Assembly: GCA_036023115.1 (NCBI GenBank)
Contig: JAYKKT010000073.1
Coordinates: 15,566,001-15,630,000, forward strand
Direction: 5' to 3'
Length of the DNA: 64,000 bases
Source of the DNA: Brasenia schreberi
Taxonomy: Eukaryota; Streptophyta; Magnoliopsida; Nymphaeales; Cabombaceae
Shown: positions 25,033 to 35,429 of the stretch, piece after piece
Layout of the letters: each line of letters begins with the position of its first letter
Numbering within the stretch: the stretch's first letter is position 1
Notes under the pieces: generated by a model
Database searches by the model: none
What the model saw: only the letters and a program-made list of their open reading frames with translations
Told to the model about the DNA's origin: nothing
Made by a program: the position numbers and the translations under genes

Positions 25033-26673
25033 ATGAGAATAAGTGAACTGCATCTGCCATCATCAAGTTTCAAAGTTTTGACGATGACTCAGTTCACATT
25101 ATTGTTACTTGTGTATTCCCTTATCCCAACACAGGGCAAGGGAAGCCCTCCTCCTACAGAATACGGGCACACCCTCTCCGACTTCTCCCAACAGAAGATC
25201 CTTCATTGCAAATCTGAGTCTCCTGCTGAACGTTCAATATGTCAGCTAGAAGCTGCCCTTGACGCCATAGGCCATGATGATGCCCAAGCTCCGCCTGATC
25301 ATCATAACCCTGATCTGATTAATAATAGCGATTCGTGTAAGTTCAGAGAAGAGAACGTATACAGTTTGTATCCTTATTCCTTTCCCGCATCTCCCGCCAT
25401 GAAAGGGGTTATGGAAAAGTATGCAGCCATGCACAAACGTTGCATAGTAAAAGAATTTCATAGTCTCAACCATATCTACAACACCTCACAGTCCCCTGCC
25501 TGCCAGTACATGATATTCAAGCCCAGCCACCACGGGTTCGGCAATCGAATCTTGTCATTGATCTCTTCGTTCCTTTACGCAATTCTCTCTGCAAGAGTCC
25601 TCGTCGTCGACTGGCCGGAATGGGGCGAACTTTTCTGCGAGCCTTTTCCGGGCTCGACTATCCAACTTCCCGTCGAAACTAATCTCAGCAAATGTATAGG
25701 CCCATATTACGTTAATTTTCGCGTCGACGGTTGTGGTCCATCAGCCACACTAACCACAAACCCACGATGCAACACCACAGTGGTGAATTTTGCTTTATTT
25801 CATAGTTTTCCAAAGTTCGAGTATGAATTATTGGCCTGTCCGGCAGGTTTTTCAAGGGTTAGGAACATACCCTTTGTGACCTCAAGGGACGCCAACCAGT
25901 ATTACTTACCGCCATTGTTCCTCAACCCTTTGCTCATTCCCCTTCTTGATTTACTATTCCCTGAAAGGAATCCATTTCATATCTTGTCTAGATTTCTCTT
26001 GTTACCAAATGATGCTATGTGGGATTCCGTCAGATCCAACTTGGATAGGCATGCTGCAAGGAGAATTGGAGTACAAATAAGAGAATTTGGTCCTCAGGGA
26101 ACGTATACATCTGAGTATGACACAAATCTGGTTGGGTGTATCAAGAGAAATGGTGGGTTTTTGACGAAAAGGTTTCGTCTCCGGCAGGTACGGAGCGGCG
26201 ACTACGCCGTCGATTATTTGGCAACAATCGAGAAAGGCCACCTGGAGGTGGTGAACTCAACAATGAAAGAGTTGATGAAGACAACAGGGATGGATTTCAA
26301 TGTGAATTTTCAGCGAGTAGATGCGAGGGAAGCACATGACTCAAAGCACGAGCAAGAAGCATTAGTGGATATGTGGGTGTTGAGCATGAGCCATGTGTTG
26401 ATCACAAGCCAGATCTCCACATTCGGTTATGTGGCCAATGGACTGGCGGGCACGGTTACCAACTTCTTAGATAAGCGAGAAGGCAAAGATTGCTTCATGG
26501 GTTTTAGTTCAGAACCTTGCCTGCAGTATGCACCCCGTGATATTTCGTGTTCCTTTGAAGAGTCAGTTGCATTCAACCTAAGTGAAGTGGTTGATAAAAC
26601 TTCTAATGTGAACGTCTGTAAAGATATTGATACCGGCTGGACCATCATGCCCAAGGACGAGATCTACCTCTAG
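25033..26673 (+). CDS. Xyloglucan-type alpha-1,2-fucosyltransferase (GT37)
   Basis: A single-exon 546-residue protein of glycosyltransferase family 37 (plant FUT1-like), type II Golgi enzymes that move fucose from GDP-fucose to galactose on cell-wall xyloglucan or arabinogalactan. The N-terminus has a short hydrophobic anchor (about residues 20-34, FTLLLLVYSLI). The family start block follows (LSDFSQQKILHC, then DSCKFREENVYSLYPYSFPA). Next come HHGFGNRILSLISSFLYAIL and RVLVVDWPEW. The nucleotide-sugar motif IGVQIREFGPQGTYT is near residue 345, and TSQISTFGYVANGLAG near 460 is the C-terminal GT37 motif. Length is normal and there are no internal stops. The in-frame ATG at codon 18 (25084) may be the ancestral start, because the homology to the truncated copy and the anchor begin there. 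The exact acceptor is unknown, since GT37 paralogues differ in substrate. Confidence 0.92.
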   Translation: MRISELHLPSSSFKVLTMTQFTLLLLVYSLIPTQGKGSPPPTEYGHTLSDFSQQKILHCKSESPAERSICQLEAALDAIGHDDAQAPPDHHNPDLINNSDSCKFREENVYSLYPYSFPASPAMKGVMEKYAAMHKRCIVKEFHSLNHIYNTSQSPACQYMIFKPSHHGFGNRILSLISSFLYAILSARVLVVDWPEWGELFCEPFPGSTIQLPVETNLSKCIGPYYVNFRVDGCGPSATLTTNPRCNTTVVNFALFHSFPKFEYELLACPAGFSRVRNIPFVTSRDANQYYLPPLFLNPLLIPLLDLLFPERNPFHILSRFLLLPNDAMWDSVRSNLDRHAARRIGVQIREFGPQGTYTSEYDTNLVGCIKRNGGFLTKRFRLRQVRSGDYAVDYLATIEKGHLEVVNSTMKELMKTTGMDFNVNFQRVDAREAHDSKHEQEALVDMWVLSMSHVLITSQISTFGYVANGLAGTVTNFLDKREGKDCFMGFSSEPCLQYAPRDISCSFEESVAFNLSEVVDKTSNVNVCKDIDTGWTIMPKDEIYL

Positions 26674-27300
26674 ACATGGAAGAACACGTTAAACAAATTT
26701 TTCTTTTCTTTTTTTCTTTTTTGGATCAATAAGGGCCGGAGCTCAGGGGAGGTTAACAGTTAGGGCCCTCGAGGAAAGGTAACACACCCTTCTCGTCAGC
26801 TGGAAGTTCCATCCCAAATGCAGTCGGGGTTTCACCAAATTGCCAAAGTTTGGTGTGTAATTGGATAATGTATGATTCCAAATTATGATTTCTTTAAACT
26901 ATTGAAATTCGAAACTTGTAAATTCTTGGCATTAAACGGAGAATAATTTCCGTGCTATGAAATAGAGGGTGAAATCTTTAGGTATGTTGTACCGAGAGTG
27001 TTTGCTCCACGGCGGGGCGCTGTAGAGCCGCTGCTGCTTGTTGTGTATGTGTTAGGCCTCCTCTTGTAATCAAGAAAAGACCTATGGGTCTGTTCTTAAA
27101 TGTCAAAATCTTGAGCATTTTCAAACTGCAACCAGAGTGTTAGCTCAACTGGTAGGGCTTATTGACGCTTGTATTGTTGGTGGGGAGTCGACTCCCAGGG
27201 GGTGCATTGAGTGCCTGTGTGTTAGGCTATGGCTTCCTCTTGTATAACAAAACAAACAACAACAACTAAGCCTTTTCCCATACTAAACGGAGAGATCATA
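26674..27300. other. 3' flank of the fucosyltransferase gene
   Basis: A T-rich presumed 3' UTR, then two S2 SINE-like copies (about 26990-27085 and 27128-27250) and a short antisense RTE tail ('aacaactaagccttttccca', about 27262-27290). No gene. Confidence 0.6.
27128..27250 (+). repeat. SINE family S2 copy
   Basis: A box 'gttagctcaactggtaggg' is a near-perfect tRNA A box. B box 'gagtcgactccc', 3' 'gtgttaggctatggcttcctcttgt' region and an A-rich tail follow. The copy at 26990-27085 is more diverged and internally shortened. Confidence 0.7.
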
Positions 27301-27312
27301 CTAGACGGAGAG

Positions 27313-28027
27313 ATGTAATGGTTAAACGATGAGTGGTTGTATGCACGAACATACATAACAAGAGTATATATAAAAAAAATGAAACTAGTTCATGGTGGCA
27401 AATACAGATCTAGAGAGAGAGATGTAATGGTTAAACGATGAGTGGTTGTACGTAATAACATACATAACAAGCGTATTCTACATTGTTAAGGTTGTTGATT
27501 TGCTATGTCCACTGGCTCAAGAAGAAAGTTTCTGCGAACACATCACTTGAAAACAATTTAATCGTGCTTCAAAGTTGACCATTCCATCATCAATATCCTC
27601 TGTCTCTCATATTTGGGTCACGACTCGGAATGGATGAGTGGTTGTATACACGAACATACATAACAAGCGTATATATAAAAAAATGAAACTAGTTCATGGT
27701 GGCAAATACAGATCGAGAGAGAGAGAGAGAGAGATGTAATGGTTAAACGATGAGTGGTTGTATGCACGAACATACATAACAAGCGTATTCTACATTGTTA
27801 AGGTTGTTGATTGGCTATGTCCACTGGCTCAAGAAGAAAAGTTTCTGCGAACACATCACTTGAAAACAATTTAATCGTGCTTCAAAGTTGACCATTCCAT
27901 TATCAATATCCTCTCTGTCTCTCATATTTAGGTCACGACTCGGAATGGATGAGTGGTTGTATGCACGAACATACATAACAAGCGTATATATAAAAAAAAT
28001 GAAACTAGTTCATGGTGGCGAATACGG

Positions 28028-28095
<68 letters not shown>

Positions 28096-28300
28096 TGGTT
28101 AAACGATGAGTGGTTGTATGCACGAACATACATAACAAGCGTATTCTACATTGTTAAGGTTGTTGATTGGCTACGTCCACTGGCTCAAGAAGAAAAGTTT
28201 CTGCGAACACATCACTTGAAAACAATTTAATCGTGCTTCAAAGCTGACCATTCCATCATCAATATCCTCTCTCTGTCTCTCATATTTGGGTCACTACTCG
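27313..28300. repeat. 310-360-bp tandem repeat, about three copies, with growing GA tract
   Basis: The anchor 'gatgtaatggttaaacgatg' occurs at 27421, 27733 and (one change) 28089, plus a partial leading copy at 27313. Each unit contains 'cgtattctacattgttaagg', 'aaacaatttaatcgtgcttc' and 'gaaactagttcatggtggc'. The GA tract inside the unit grows from about 10 bp to about 20 bp to over 60 bp across the copies. A short reverse-complement match to the unit lies at about 29690-29735. Confidence 0.92.
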
Positions 28301-28361
28301 GAATGGTAATGAGGCGGGCTTGCTCTCAAACTGCCCTGCTGCCCCACGTTAAAGAAATGAT

Positions 28362-28437
28362 TAGAGAAGCGAGCAGGCAAAGATTGCTTCATGGGTTTAG
28401 TTGAGAACCTTCCCTGCATTATGCACCCCATGATATT
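28362..28437 (+). pseudogene. 3' fragment of a fucosyltransferase gene
   Basis: About 75 bp match codons near the 3' end of the intact gene (26476-26550, the 'GKDCFMGF...PCLQYAPRDI' region). There is a 1-bp loss in a T run and a few substitutions. It lies in the same orientation 1.7 kb downstream of the intact gene and was probably part of a tandem copy now almost wholly lost. Confidence 0.8.
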
Positions 28438-28439
28438 GG

Positions 28440-29790
28440 TCGACGAATTCGACAAATAGTAATAGACCACAGCAGTTTAGGGTGGAGTGAAGTATATTTC
28501 AAGCTCACAAAATCAGATGTAAGATATAATTTTTCTTTCGAATCTTAAAATTTTGAGTGTGGCGAATGCCTCACCTGCACCCAATCGAGCATGCTCGCCC
28601 CGGGTTATTGAAACCATGGCCTATTACTTGAACTCCTTTTGACTCTTAAGGTAAACTCCGGCAGCTGGTTTTTGCCAATTTACGTGTGCTACTGAGATTT
28701 AATATGGTACTATATTATACAACTTGCTTTTTCCTCTTGCATCATAAGAGTCAACAAACGTGGGCAAGTGTATACCCAAAAGAGTTCACTCCAAGTCTCC
28801 AACGCTTTAATATTTGCAACATTTAGCTTCCCCAAGTAAATATTCTAGTTCTACGTAACCAAGGCAATGGTGGCCCAGTAGCGGATCTACATAACGGCGG
28901 GGTGGAGCGGCCACCCCAAGTGAAACTTGAGGCGTCAATGGAAACAACTACAACTAGCGGTTAAATCCACGGTTATTAGACATAGTTTCACGCACCTTAA
29001 ACAATTTTATGAGCTATTTGCTCCACTGGGCACCAATTTCTAGATCTGCCATGACAATGGGTAAGTCAGGATGGGTTTGCACCTCAACCGAACCTCTTGG
29101 CATCCCAAAAGGCGACTCTGCCTCGCAAGTCTAAGGATTCAAAACCCGCACCCAACTGACACTGTCAGGATATGCATTATTTATGGAAAAATAGCTTTTC
29201 TTTAAATTTTGATTTAATATGATGCAGTCACACTACCATTTATCATATATTTGAATGAACTTAATAGATGTGGGCAGGTAGAACACTCATTGCTGGATCT
29301 TTACCAAAAGGCCAAAGAAGTATGCTACTCCAAGTGAGATATGTGAGTTATTAACGTCATAATACCCCGAAGCGAGTTTCCCTAGACCCGATCACGACAA
29401 ACCCTTCATGACATACCACCCACCGTGGAACAGATTCTCAACCTTGAAAACCCAATCCACCCTCTATCTTCATAAAATGAAAAGAAAATATACGATCAAT
29501 GGCATGTCATAATGTGCTTAGGTTGAAACTCAGGCTAATTAGGCACTGTGTATTTTTCATGGGGTGGGACAAACTGCCTATTGGACCATTTCAAGTGAAG
29601 CGAACTATGTATAGGACCATGGATTCAATTGTCCCCTAACTTCTTCTTTTCATTGGTTTTCAGATGGGGCGGCCCAATAGAGAGGACATTGATGATGGAG
29701 GGACCAACTTTGAAGCACTATTTAATTGTTTTGGAGTAAGGATAAAGACTGTATTCGTTCTCTTCTCTGAAACTACATGAATAGCTATTG
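28440..29790. other. Central spacer of the inverted duplication
   Basis: No gene. Short phrases such as 'agtagcggatctac' (28878) and 'tagatctgccatgacaatgg' (29040) resemble scattered repeat ends seen near 21940 and 24470. Otherwise unassigned. Confidence 0.45.
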
Positions 29791-29794
29791 TTAA

Positions 29795-30052
29795 CCAGAG
29801 GATGATGATCATCAGGAGGCTGCTTTATGTGAACATCGCAGCATCATGATCGTGGCCTCTGGCGTCAAGCGCAGCTTCTAACTCACATAAAGAATGTTCA
29901 GAAGGAGGCATAGATTTGCAGTGAAGGATCTTCTGTTGGGAAAAGTCGGAGAGAGTGTGCCCGTATTCTGTTGGTGGTGGGTTTCCTGTGCCCATGGCTG
30001 GTCTAACGCAGCACACAAGAGCCAACAATATGAATTGAACGATGCTTTCCAT
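29795..30052 (-). pseudogene. Truncated fucosyltransferase copy (5' end only)
   Basis: On the minus strand an ATG at 30052 opens a frame closely matching the start of the intact gene: a hydrophobic anchor (QFILLALVCCV), then PPPTEYGHTLSDFSQQKILHCKS and a diverged EAALDARGHD block. A stop at 29825-29827 ends the frame. Nucleotide similarity continues only to about 29795, then is lost. Everything downstream, including the catalytic domain, is missing, so it cannot encode an enzyme. It sits at the inner end of the right arm of the inverted duplication, and similarity extends upstream into the 5' flank. Confidence 0.9.
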
Positions 30053-30754
30053 GAGAATTTTGAAACTAGGGCGAGGATTGCGCGCGCGCGAGAGAGAGAG
30101 AGAGAGATGGACGTATGATACATTCATATAATTTGTCAAATTAACGCTCATGTGACGAGGAAAGAGTAGAGCAACTTCAAATGGTTGACTAAACAAAAAA
30201 GTTGGTGCAAGATTCAAACCATGAACTGAAGTTCTTCATAACGAAAAAATAGTAGGTAATGGGGGCACGTTTTGGGTCGTGTTCTGTTTGTATTTTCGTT
30301 AGAAGTGTGTCAACTGCATGCTATATGACGTGTTTTGATTTGGTTGACACAGACCCAAGTGACAAATATCGTGTGGTGGAACATGACTTGAAACCGAAGA
30401 CCCAGATGCAAAGCGAAAACAGAGGGAGAGGAAAAACGCCTGTAGCTCTGGTAAACTAACCAAACTGCTCATAGTTGGGTAGGGTCCGGCCAGTTCCTCC
30501 TTGGTTCGTGTTCGGGTCGTTAAATTCTATACATATAAAAAAACAAAAAATATAGCTGAATGTGAAAATCGTTTTGAACTAGCGGAAGCTAGTTAAATAA
30601 CAAGTTTTTCAATTAAGAAGTTAGGCTAGCTGCGGCTAACTTTTGGCTTGTTCGTGTAAAGGACGAGCCGAGCATCAGACAAGGGTTGTCCTATTCGGCT
30701 CCTCTGCCAGATCTAAGCAGCGGTACCATCTTATGTTGTCTAGAATAGTCGAGA

Positions 30755-30797
30755 CAACAACAACAACTAAGTCTTTTCCCATACCAAACGGGGTCGG
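30755..30797 (-). mobile_element. 43-bp RTE 3' tail with target duplication
   Basis: Only the extreme RTE 3' end is present (minus strand: 'ccgaccccgtttggtatggg' to the TTG repeats). It is flanked by the perfect 15-bp direct repeat CTAGAATAGTCGAGA at 30740-30754 and 30798-30812. Confidence 0.9.
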
Positions 30798-30869
30798 CTA
30801 GAATAGTCGAGAACGGTTGAAAAATAATTTATGGATACAGATGTCAACGTTTGAAATATTCAAATTGAG

Positions 30870-31995
30870 GGATTGTTACCCACAACAAACCCTAATCTTC
30901 ATCCATGGATGGTCTCAAGCATTGGTAACTCGAGTTTCCAAGAGCATAAACAACAATTATGTTGTTAATAATTGTGGTTGCAGCTCTATAAGATTATCGC
31001 TAGCAGTATATGGTTGATTCAATTCATAATCCAAGCCCAAAACTTTGGTTACATTTTACTTATTTAAACTGATTTATTTAGGTTCCACTAGTATTGGAAC
31101 TTGTCATCTATACACAGACATGGTTGATTCTTGTTTGAGTTTGAAACCGATAAAATTATTTTAAAAATAAAAAATATTTAAAAATACCGAAACCTATGGT
31201 TTTGGAACTGATATTTTCGGTTTTGGGCCGGTTCTGGTCTCATGAAAGGTGAAACGGAATTCACCTTCCGGTTTCAGTCAGTTATTGAGCCCGTTCAGTT
31301 CGTGTGGAACCGATTATGTCTTCAAATGCACCAAACGAACCCCTACACCGACCCAAAGACATAAAGAACGTTTTGATCATTGTACGAGTGAGGTAAAAGA
31401 CGGAAGACTTCATTATCTGTTTTGAGCTTCCATTGCTTGCCGTTTTCATATGAAGAGGCTTTCCTTTAGTCCCGTATTGGCCATACTTGTAAACTATATC
31501 CCTTTATAACAAAGAAGTGGGTAAGCCTATCTCTTGCTGTAGAACTGTTTCCTGCGTCTCTCGGACTTTTAGGGACGGTCTTGAGGTTGTCTGACAGACC
31601 CAATATCTTTTCTGATAATTTTAAATGTTTTATGTATTTCCCAGCTTTGAACAGTTTGAGATGCAAAGCAGAACAGGAACCAGATTTTTTAAAAATTTAC
31701 CCTCCTCTCTATTTTGTTAATTTTTTCTTTTGATAATTTTAGATGTTTTATGTATTTCTAGCTTTGAGCCGTTTGAGATGCAAAGGGGAATAGAAACGGA
31801 ATTTGAAAATTTTACATCTTTTTTTTACATTTTTCTGGTTTCAAACGGTTTGAGATGTGAATCAGAACCGGAGCAGGAACCAGCTTAGTCTTGGTTGAGT
31901 TCCAATTTGTTTTAAGAAAACTGAACTGGGCAGTTCCGGGTCAAGCCCTCACCAACTCCTTTTGGTTTTCCAAATTCTCTTAGATGGCTGATTGA
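30870..31995. repeat. Right-arm-only insertion with short internal repeats
   Basis: The block has no counterpart at the mirror position in the left arm. It contains repeated phrases: 'gataattttaaatgttttatgtattt' is nearly repeated at 31613 and 31732, and 'gtttgagatgcaaag/gtgaa' occurs three times between 31655 and 31865. No coding similarity. Confidence 0.6.
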
Positions 31996-32779
31996 CACCC
32001 TGTTCGATCACAAAAAAGTCAACAGACTCTGCATAATGTTACTGTAGATAAATAATTCCGTTACGGTCTCCAAACCATAGGTTTCGGTTTCAGTTTCAGA
32101 ACTGTCCTAAAACTGGTTCAATTTTTTCTTTTTTGAAATATACTAGTACATGAGCTTGTGGGAATTAAATTCTCCACCAGCCTCAACGGTAGGTTCCGGT
32201 TTTGGTTCTAGGCCGGTTTCCATCTGTCGTTGAGCCACCAATTAAGTTGTGGTATGGAATGTTAAAAAATACATAACGCGTTCATTAGAGATGGTTTGAA
32301 ACCGTCAATTTTAGTTTTGGTTTTAGGCTGGTTTCTGAATATCATAAATCAGAACTGAATCGAGAGGTTCCCGGGTCCAGGGTCAATTCAGCATGTTCGA
32401 GTTACCGCCGGTTCCACCGATGGAACAGTTCCGGTTCCAACGGTTGGGTCCCGTGGGCACTTCTTCGACTGCAGCGAGTGAGGAACTCCGAACCTATCAT
32501 GTCTAACAGTAGAAAAACAAGATTTCAGTGGATGAAATTTAAATGCTCAACGCACTCAAAGAGCTCTAGCTCACCTGACTGAGGAAGCAAATCAATGGTT
32601 AATCATCAAAATATACGAGGAAGAAAACAACGAAGTAACCGACTGTTATCTATCATCTCTTTCGGTGCTCACTTCAAATTGAAAAGAGAAAGGCATAGTT
32701 GTAGGTTGCGAGAACAGTCATGCTCTCTAGATATATACGATGACTCTTTTCGCATGTTCATTACATAGAATTGATCACT

Positions 32780-32900
32780 CACTAGTGAACCAAGGCACAA
32801 ACCTAACACCCACCCAAACGCATGCACTTTCTAAGAGTCGAACTCACCATCAGCCGCAATGGTATTGGAGCACCCTAGGATTGAGCTAACACTCTAGGTG
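32780..32900 (-). repeat. SINE family S2 copy (mirror copy)
   Basis: Minus strand: 'gtgttagctcaatcctaggg' and 'gagttcgactc'. It is the duplicated counterpart of 20130-20250, so it was present before the duplication. Confidence 0.65.
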
Positions 32901-32949
32901 CACTTTGATGAGGCATTATACTTTTGTTTTCTTCTTTTTGAGGTGCAAA

Positions 32950-34090
32950 GAGGACTATCACCCCAAAGTGTGAAAGAAATTGCAAATGCAAAAGTAAGAA
33001 AAAAGTTTATGTTGAAACTTATCGTTGGACAGGTACAAGGAAGGTAAAATGCTCATTCTTAATATTCATGAAGAAATACACGATATGCCCGTATATGAAG
33101 AAATATTCATCATATGAAAGTGAAACTCATGGTATATAGAGATTGAATATAGTTAATGGTAAACGTAATCATCATGTAGCCTTGTATTTAGAAGGATGTG
33201 CATTTGCATATAGATTGAATGATGTTGAGTATAGTATGATAAAAGAGATGAGTAAAAGTCATTGTAAGCTTAAGCATATTTTATCATCATTGAAGCGTCT
33301 TTATGATATGAATGTTAGTATGATAAGACATGTTTATAATGTAAAGTTGAAAATTAGGAATATGGGTGGTCGAACTGTTTTACTGTAGCTATTGCATTCA
33401 TTAGGTAGTCACTAGTATCATACTTAGCACACAAATATACTGAATACATCCATTGTTAGTGATGTGTTTGCACATCCTCAATCAATTTAGTTGTTACATG
33501 TATTCTCAAAGGTGTTGGAGTTTGATTGCACGTATAAGACAAATAGGTGTGAACTTATTTTTTGTTATATTCATTCATATTTACATATATAATAACAAGA
33601 ATTTTTTTGTTTCTTTCGTAGGTATAAGGTGTCACTTTTAAGGTTGTAGGATTTACATCAACAAATAAGAATTTTTTTTTATGTCATTTGCCTTCATAGG
33701 TTCAAACAAAGAAGATAATTATGTGTGAGTCTTGAGATGCATCATGGAGTTATATACGATGAATGAATTTCTTAGTTTGCAGTGATCATGATCTTTTACT
33801 TATAAATGTAATTGAAATCATAGTCATAGATGCAATACATTTTTTATGCAAACATCATATTGAGAAGAACATCGAATGATATATTATTTGGTTGATAAGT
33901 AATAAAGAAATAGTCATCATATTTGGTGTCATTTATAAGAAGGTCGTTGACTTGGATGAGAGCATGTATATAGATGCATCAACTATGATGGAGGGAAAGT
34001 GGAAAAATTTGCGTGTTGTACTTTCTTTTGATAAAAAATAGTGGTTAAGCCTATATAAAAAGAGGATTGTCAAAGTTTGTACGGATAAGA
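32950..34090 (+). pseudogene. Decayed MULE transposase, N-terminal part
   Basis: The mirror copy of the left-arm MULE. An open stretch at 33143-33388 encodes a region with ALYLEGCAFAYRLNDVEYSM and MSKSHCKLKHILSSLKR, a plant MULE N-terminal region. About 33735-34060 carries the transposase segment seen at 19353-19084 but with more lesions. The OTU-like part is not present, so this arm ends inside the element. Confidence 0.62.
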
Positions 34091-34699
34091 TATGTATTAA
34101 GAGCATGCTTAGTTTTCTTGGGGGTGCTTGAAACTGCCAACCCTAGCGGGCTATCAAGTATAGGATTCAGGTCTTAATGTGTCGTAGGTTTGGCTCGTAC
34201 GGGTGGAAGGTTTGGTAACAAAATGATAAACAGACAAGTTTCTCAGACCTGGATCCTCAAGATCCATTAAATATATGGAAATATGGTATGGTTTATCATT
34301 TATCCAAAACGCTCCAGGACCAAGTTCCAAATAAAAATCTATACACATTTTTAAATAAAAAATGACACATGCAAGATACTTTTTTTCCTTTTTGCGAACT
34401 CATACACACACATCTCTCTCTCTATGTTCGTGTCAGAATGATTTCTTATTTTAGTTTCATAAGAATATTAAATTTTCTTTTATTAGTTTTCATTTTATTA
34501 TTTGTTTACATAAATATTATATATCAGCGAACCTCCAGTTTAATTTTTTTAACAGTTAAAGTTTTAAGGACTTAAAAAGCTCTTATGTTAAAATTAAAAT
34601 TTTAAAATTCTATAGGCCAGTATCAATTTACATGTTGCTTTTTCAGGATATGAATTGGGGGTGTATTTGGAGTTTGATTATAAGAAATAGGGTGTGTTG

Positions 34700-34815
34700 T
34701 ACTCAGGGTGTTATCTATCTACCTGGCAAGGCTCTTGACTCGACGTGGGGCCTTGTATAAGTTCCATTCCTGGTGCAGGCACATTGGCTTCGGTCTCATT
34801 GTAAAAAAAAGAAAA
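34700..34815 (+). repeat. SINE family S1 copy, diverged
   Basis: Reads 'ctacctggcaaggctcttga', a weak B-box region ('agttccattcc'), 'ggcacattggcttcgg', and ends in an A-rich tail at about 34803. Confidence 0.5.
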
Positions 34816-34964
34816 AAAAGAGACTGTATAGAAAATTACCTAATATAAACCCATAATCAACATGCATTATTCATATAAAAAAAAAAGAAACACGAATTAT
34901 ATGTTAGTACGGAAAATTGGGTTGACATATACCACATGCTAGAAAATGTTGTATGAATTGTACC

Positions 34965-35075
34965 GAGACTGTTAGCTCAACTGGCAATGAGCTGACACGT
35001 TGCTGCTGGTGCTAAGTTCGACTCTGAAAGTGTGCGTGTCTTAGGCTTGGTTCTCCTTTTGTAAGAAAAAATAAA
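34965..35075 (+). repeat. SINE family S2 copy
   Basis: A box 'gttagctcaactggcaatg', B box 'aagttcgactctg', 'gtgtcttaggcttggttctc', then an AAAAT-rich tail. One of the best copies for defining the family. Confidence 0.7.
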
Positions 35076-35429
35076 ATAAAATAATGCAGTGTGAGTTACC
35101 AACCAAAAAGTCTGTGCTTGTGTCCATTTGAAGTGAAGTAAAAAAATCAGTTTAGGTTGGGTTGGCCTGCTTTGGTCGCAGACAAGAACACAACCCAAAT
35201 TATGAAAGTACTAGCAAGATAATAGATACTACCAGCACGGAAGCCCGATAATGGAAAAAACCCAAACTACGTTATTGTGTCTGCCCAAAGCAACTCATAA
35301 AAGAGATCGGGTTGTGTTCAGACTGACTTGCATGACTATGAAATGATTGACTCAAACACGACATGTTCAGTTTTGGCTCAACACGAACCCACTCACGTTC
35401 AGTTTTGGCTCAACACGAACCGAACAACA

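Larger units (their letters stand above)
19010..25330 (+). repeat. Left arm of a large imperfect inverted duplication
   Basis: Blocks here recur in reverse complement and mirror order in 29795-34095. The pairs are: 19010-20070 with 32950-34095 (MULE); 20100-20520 with 32570-32910; 20530-21030 with 31995-32560; 21290-21400 with 30800-30870; 23210-23872 with 30118-30730; 25040-25330 with 29795-30060 (fucosyltransferase 5' end). Left-only material, 21400-23210 and 23873-25030, includes internally duplicated blocks and AT tracts. Confidence 0.88.
29795..34095 (-). repeat. Right arm of the large inverted duplication
   Basis: Mirror image of blocks in 19010-25330 (pairs listed under the left arm). 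Right-only material includes a 43-bp RTE tail (30755-30797) and about 1.1 kb at 30870-31995. The left-only block 23873-25030 is absent, so the fucosyltransferase fragment lies much closer to its upstream block here. Confidence 0.88.

Noticed and set aside
27888..28230. Arg-Glu repeat peptides in the tandem repeat
   Set aside because: They are translations of GA tracts inside non-coding repeat units.
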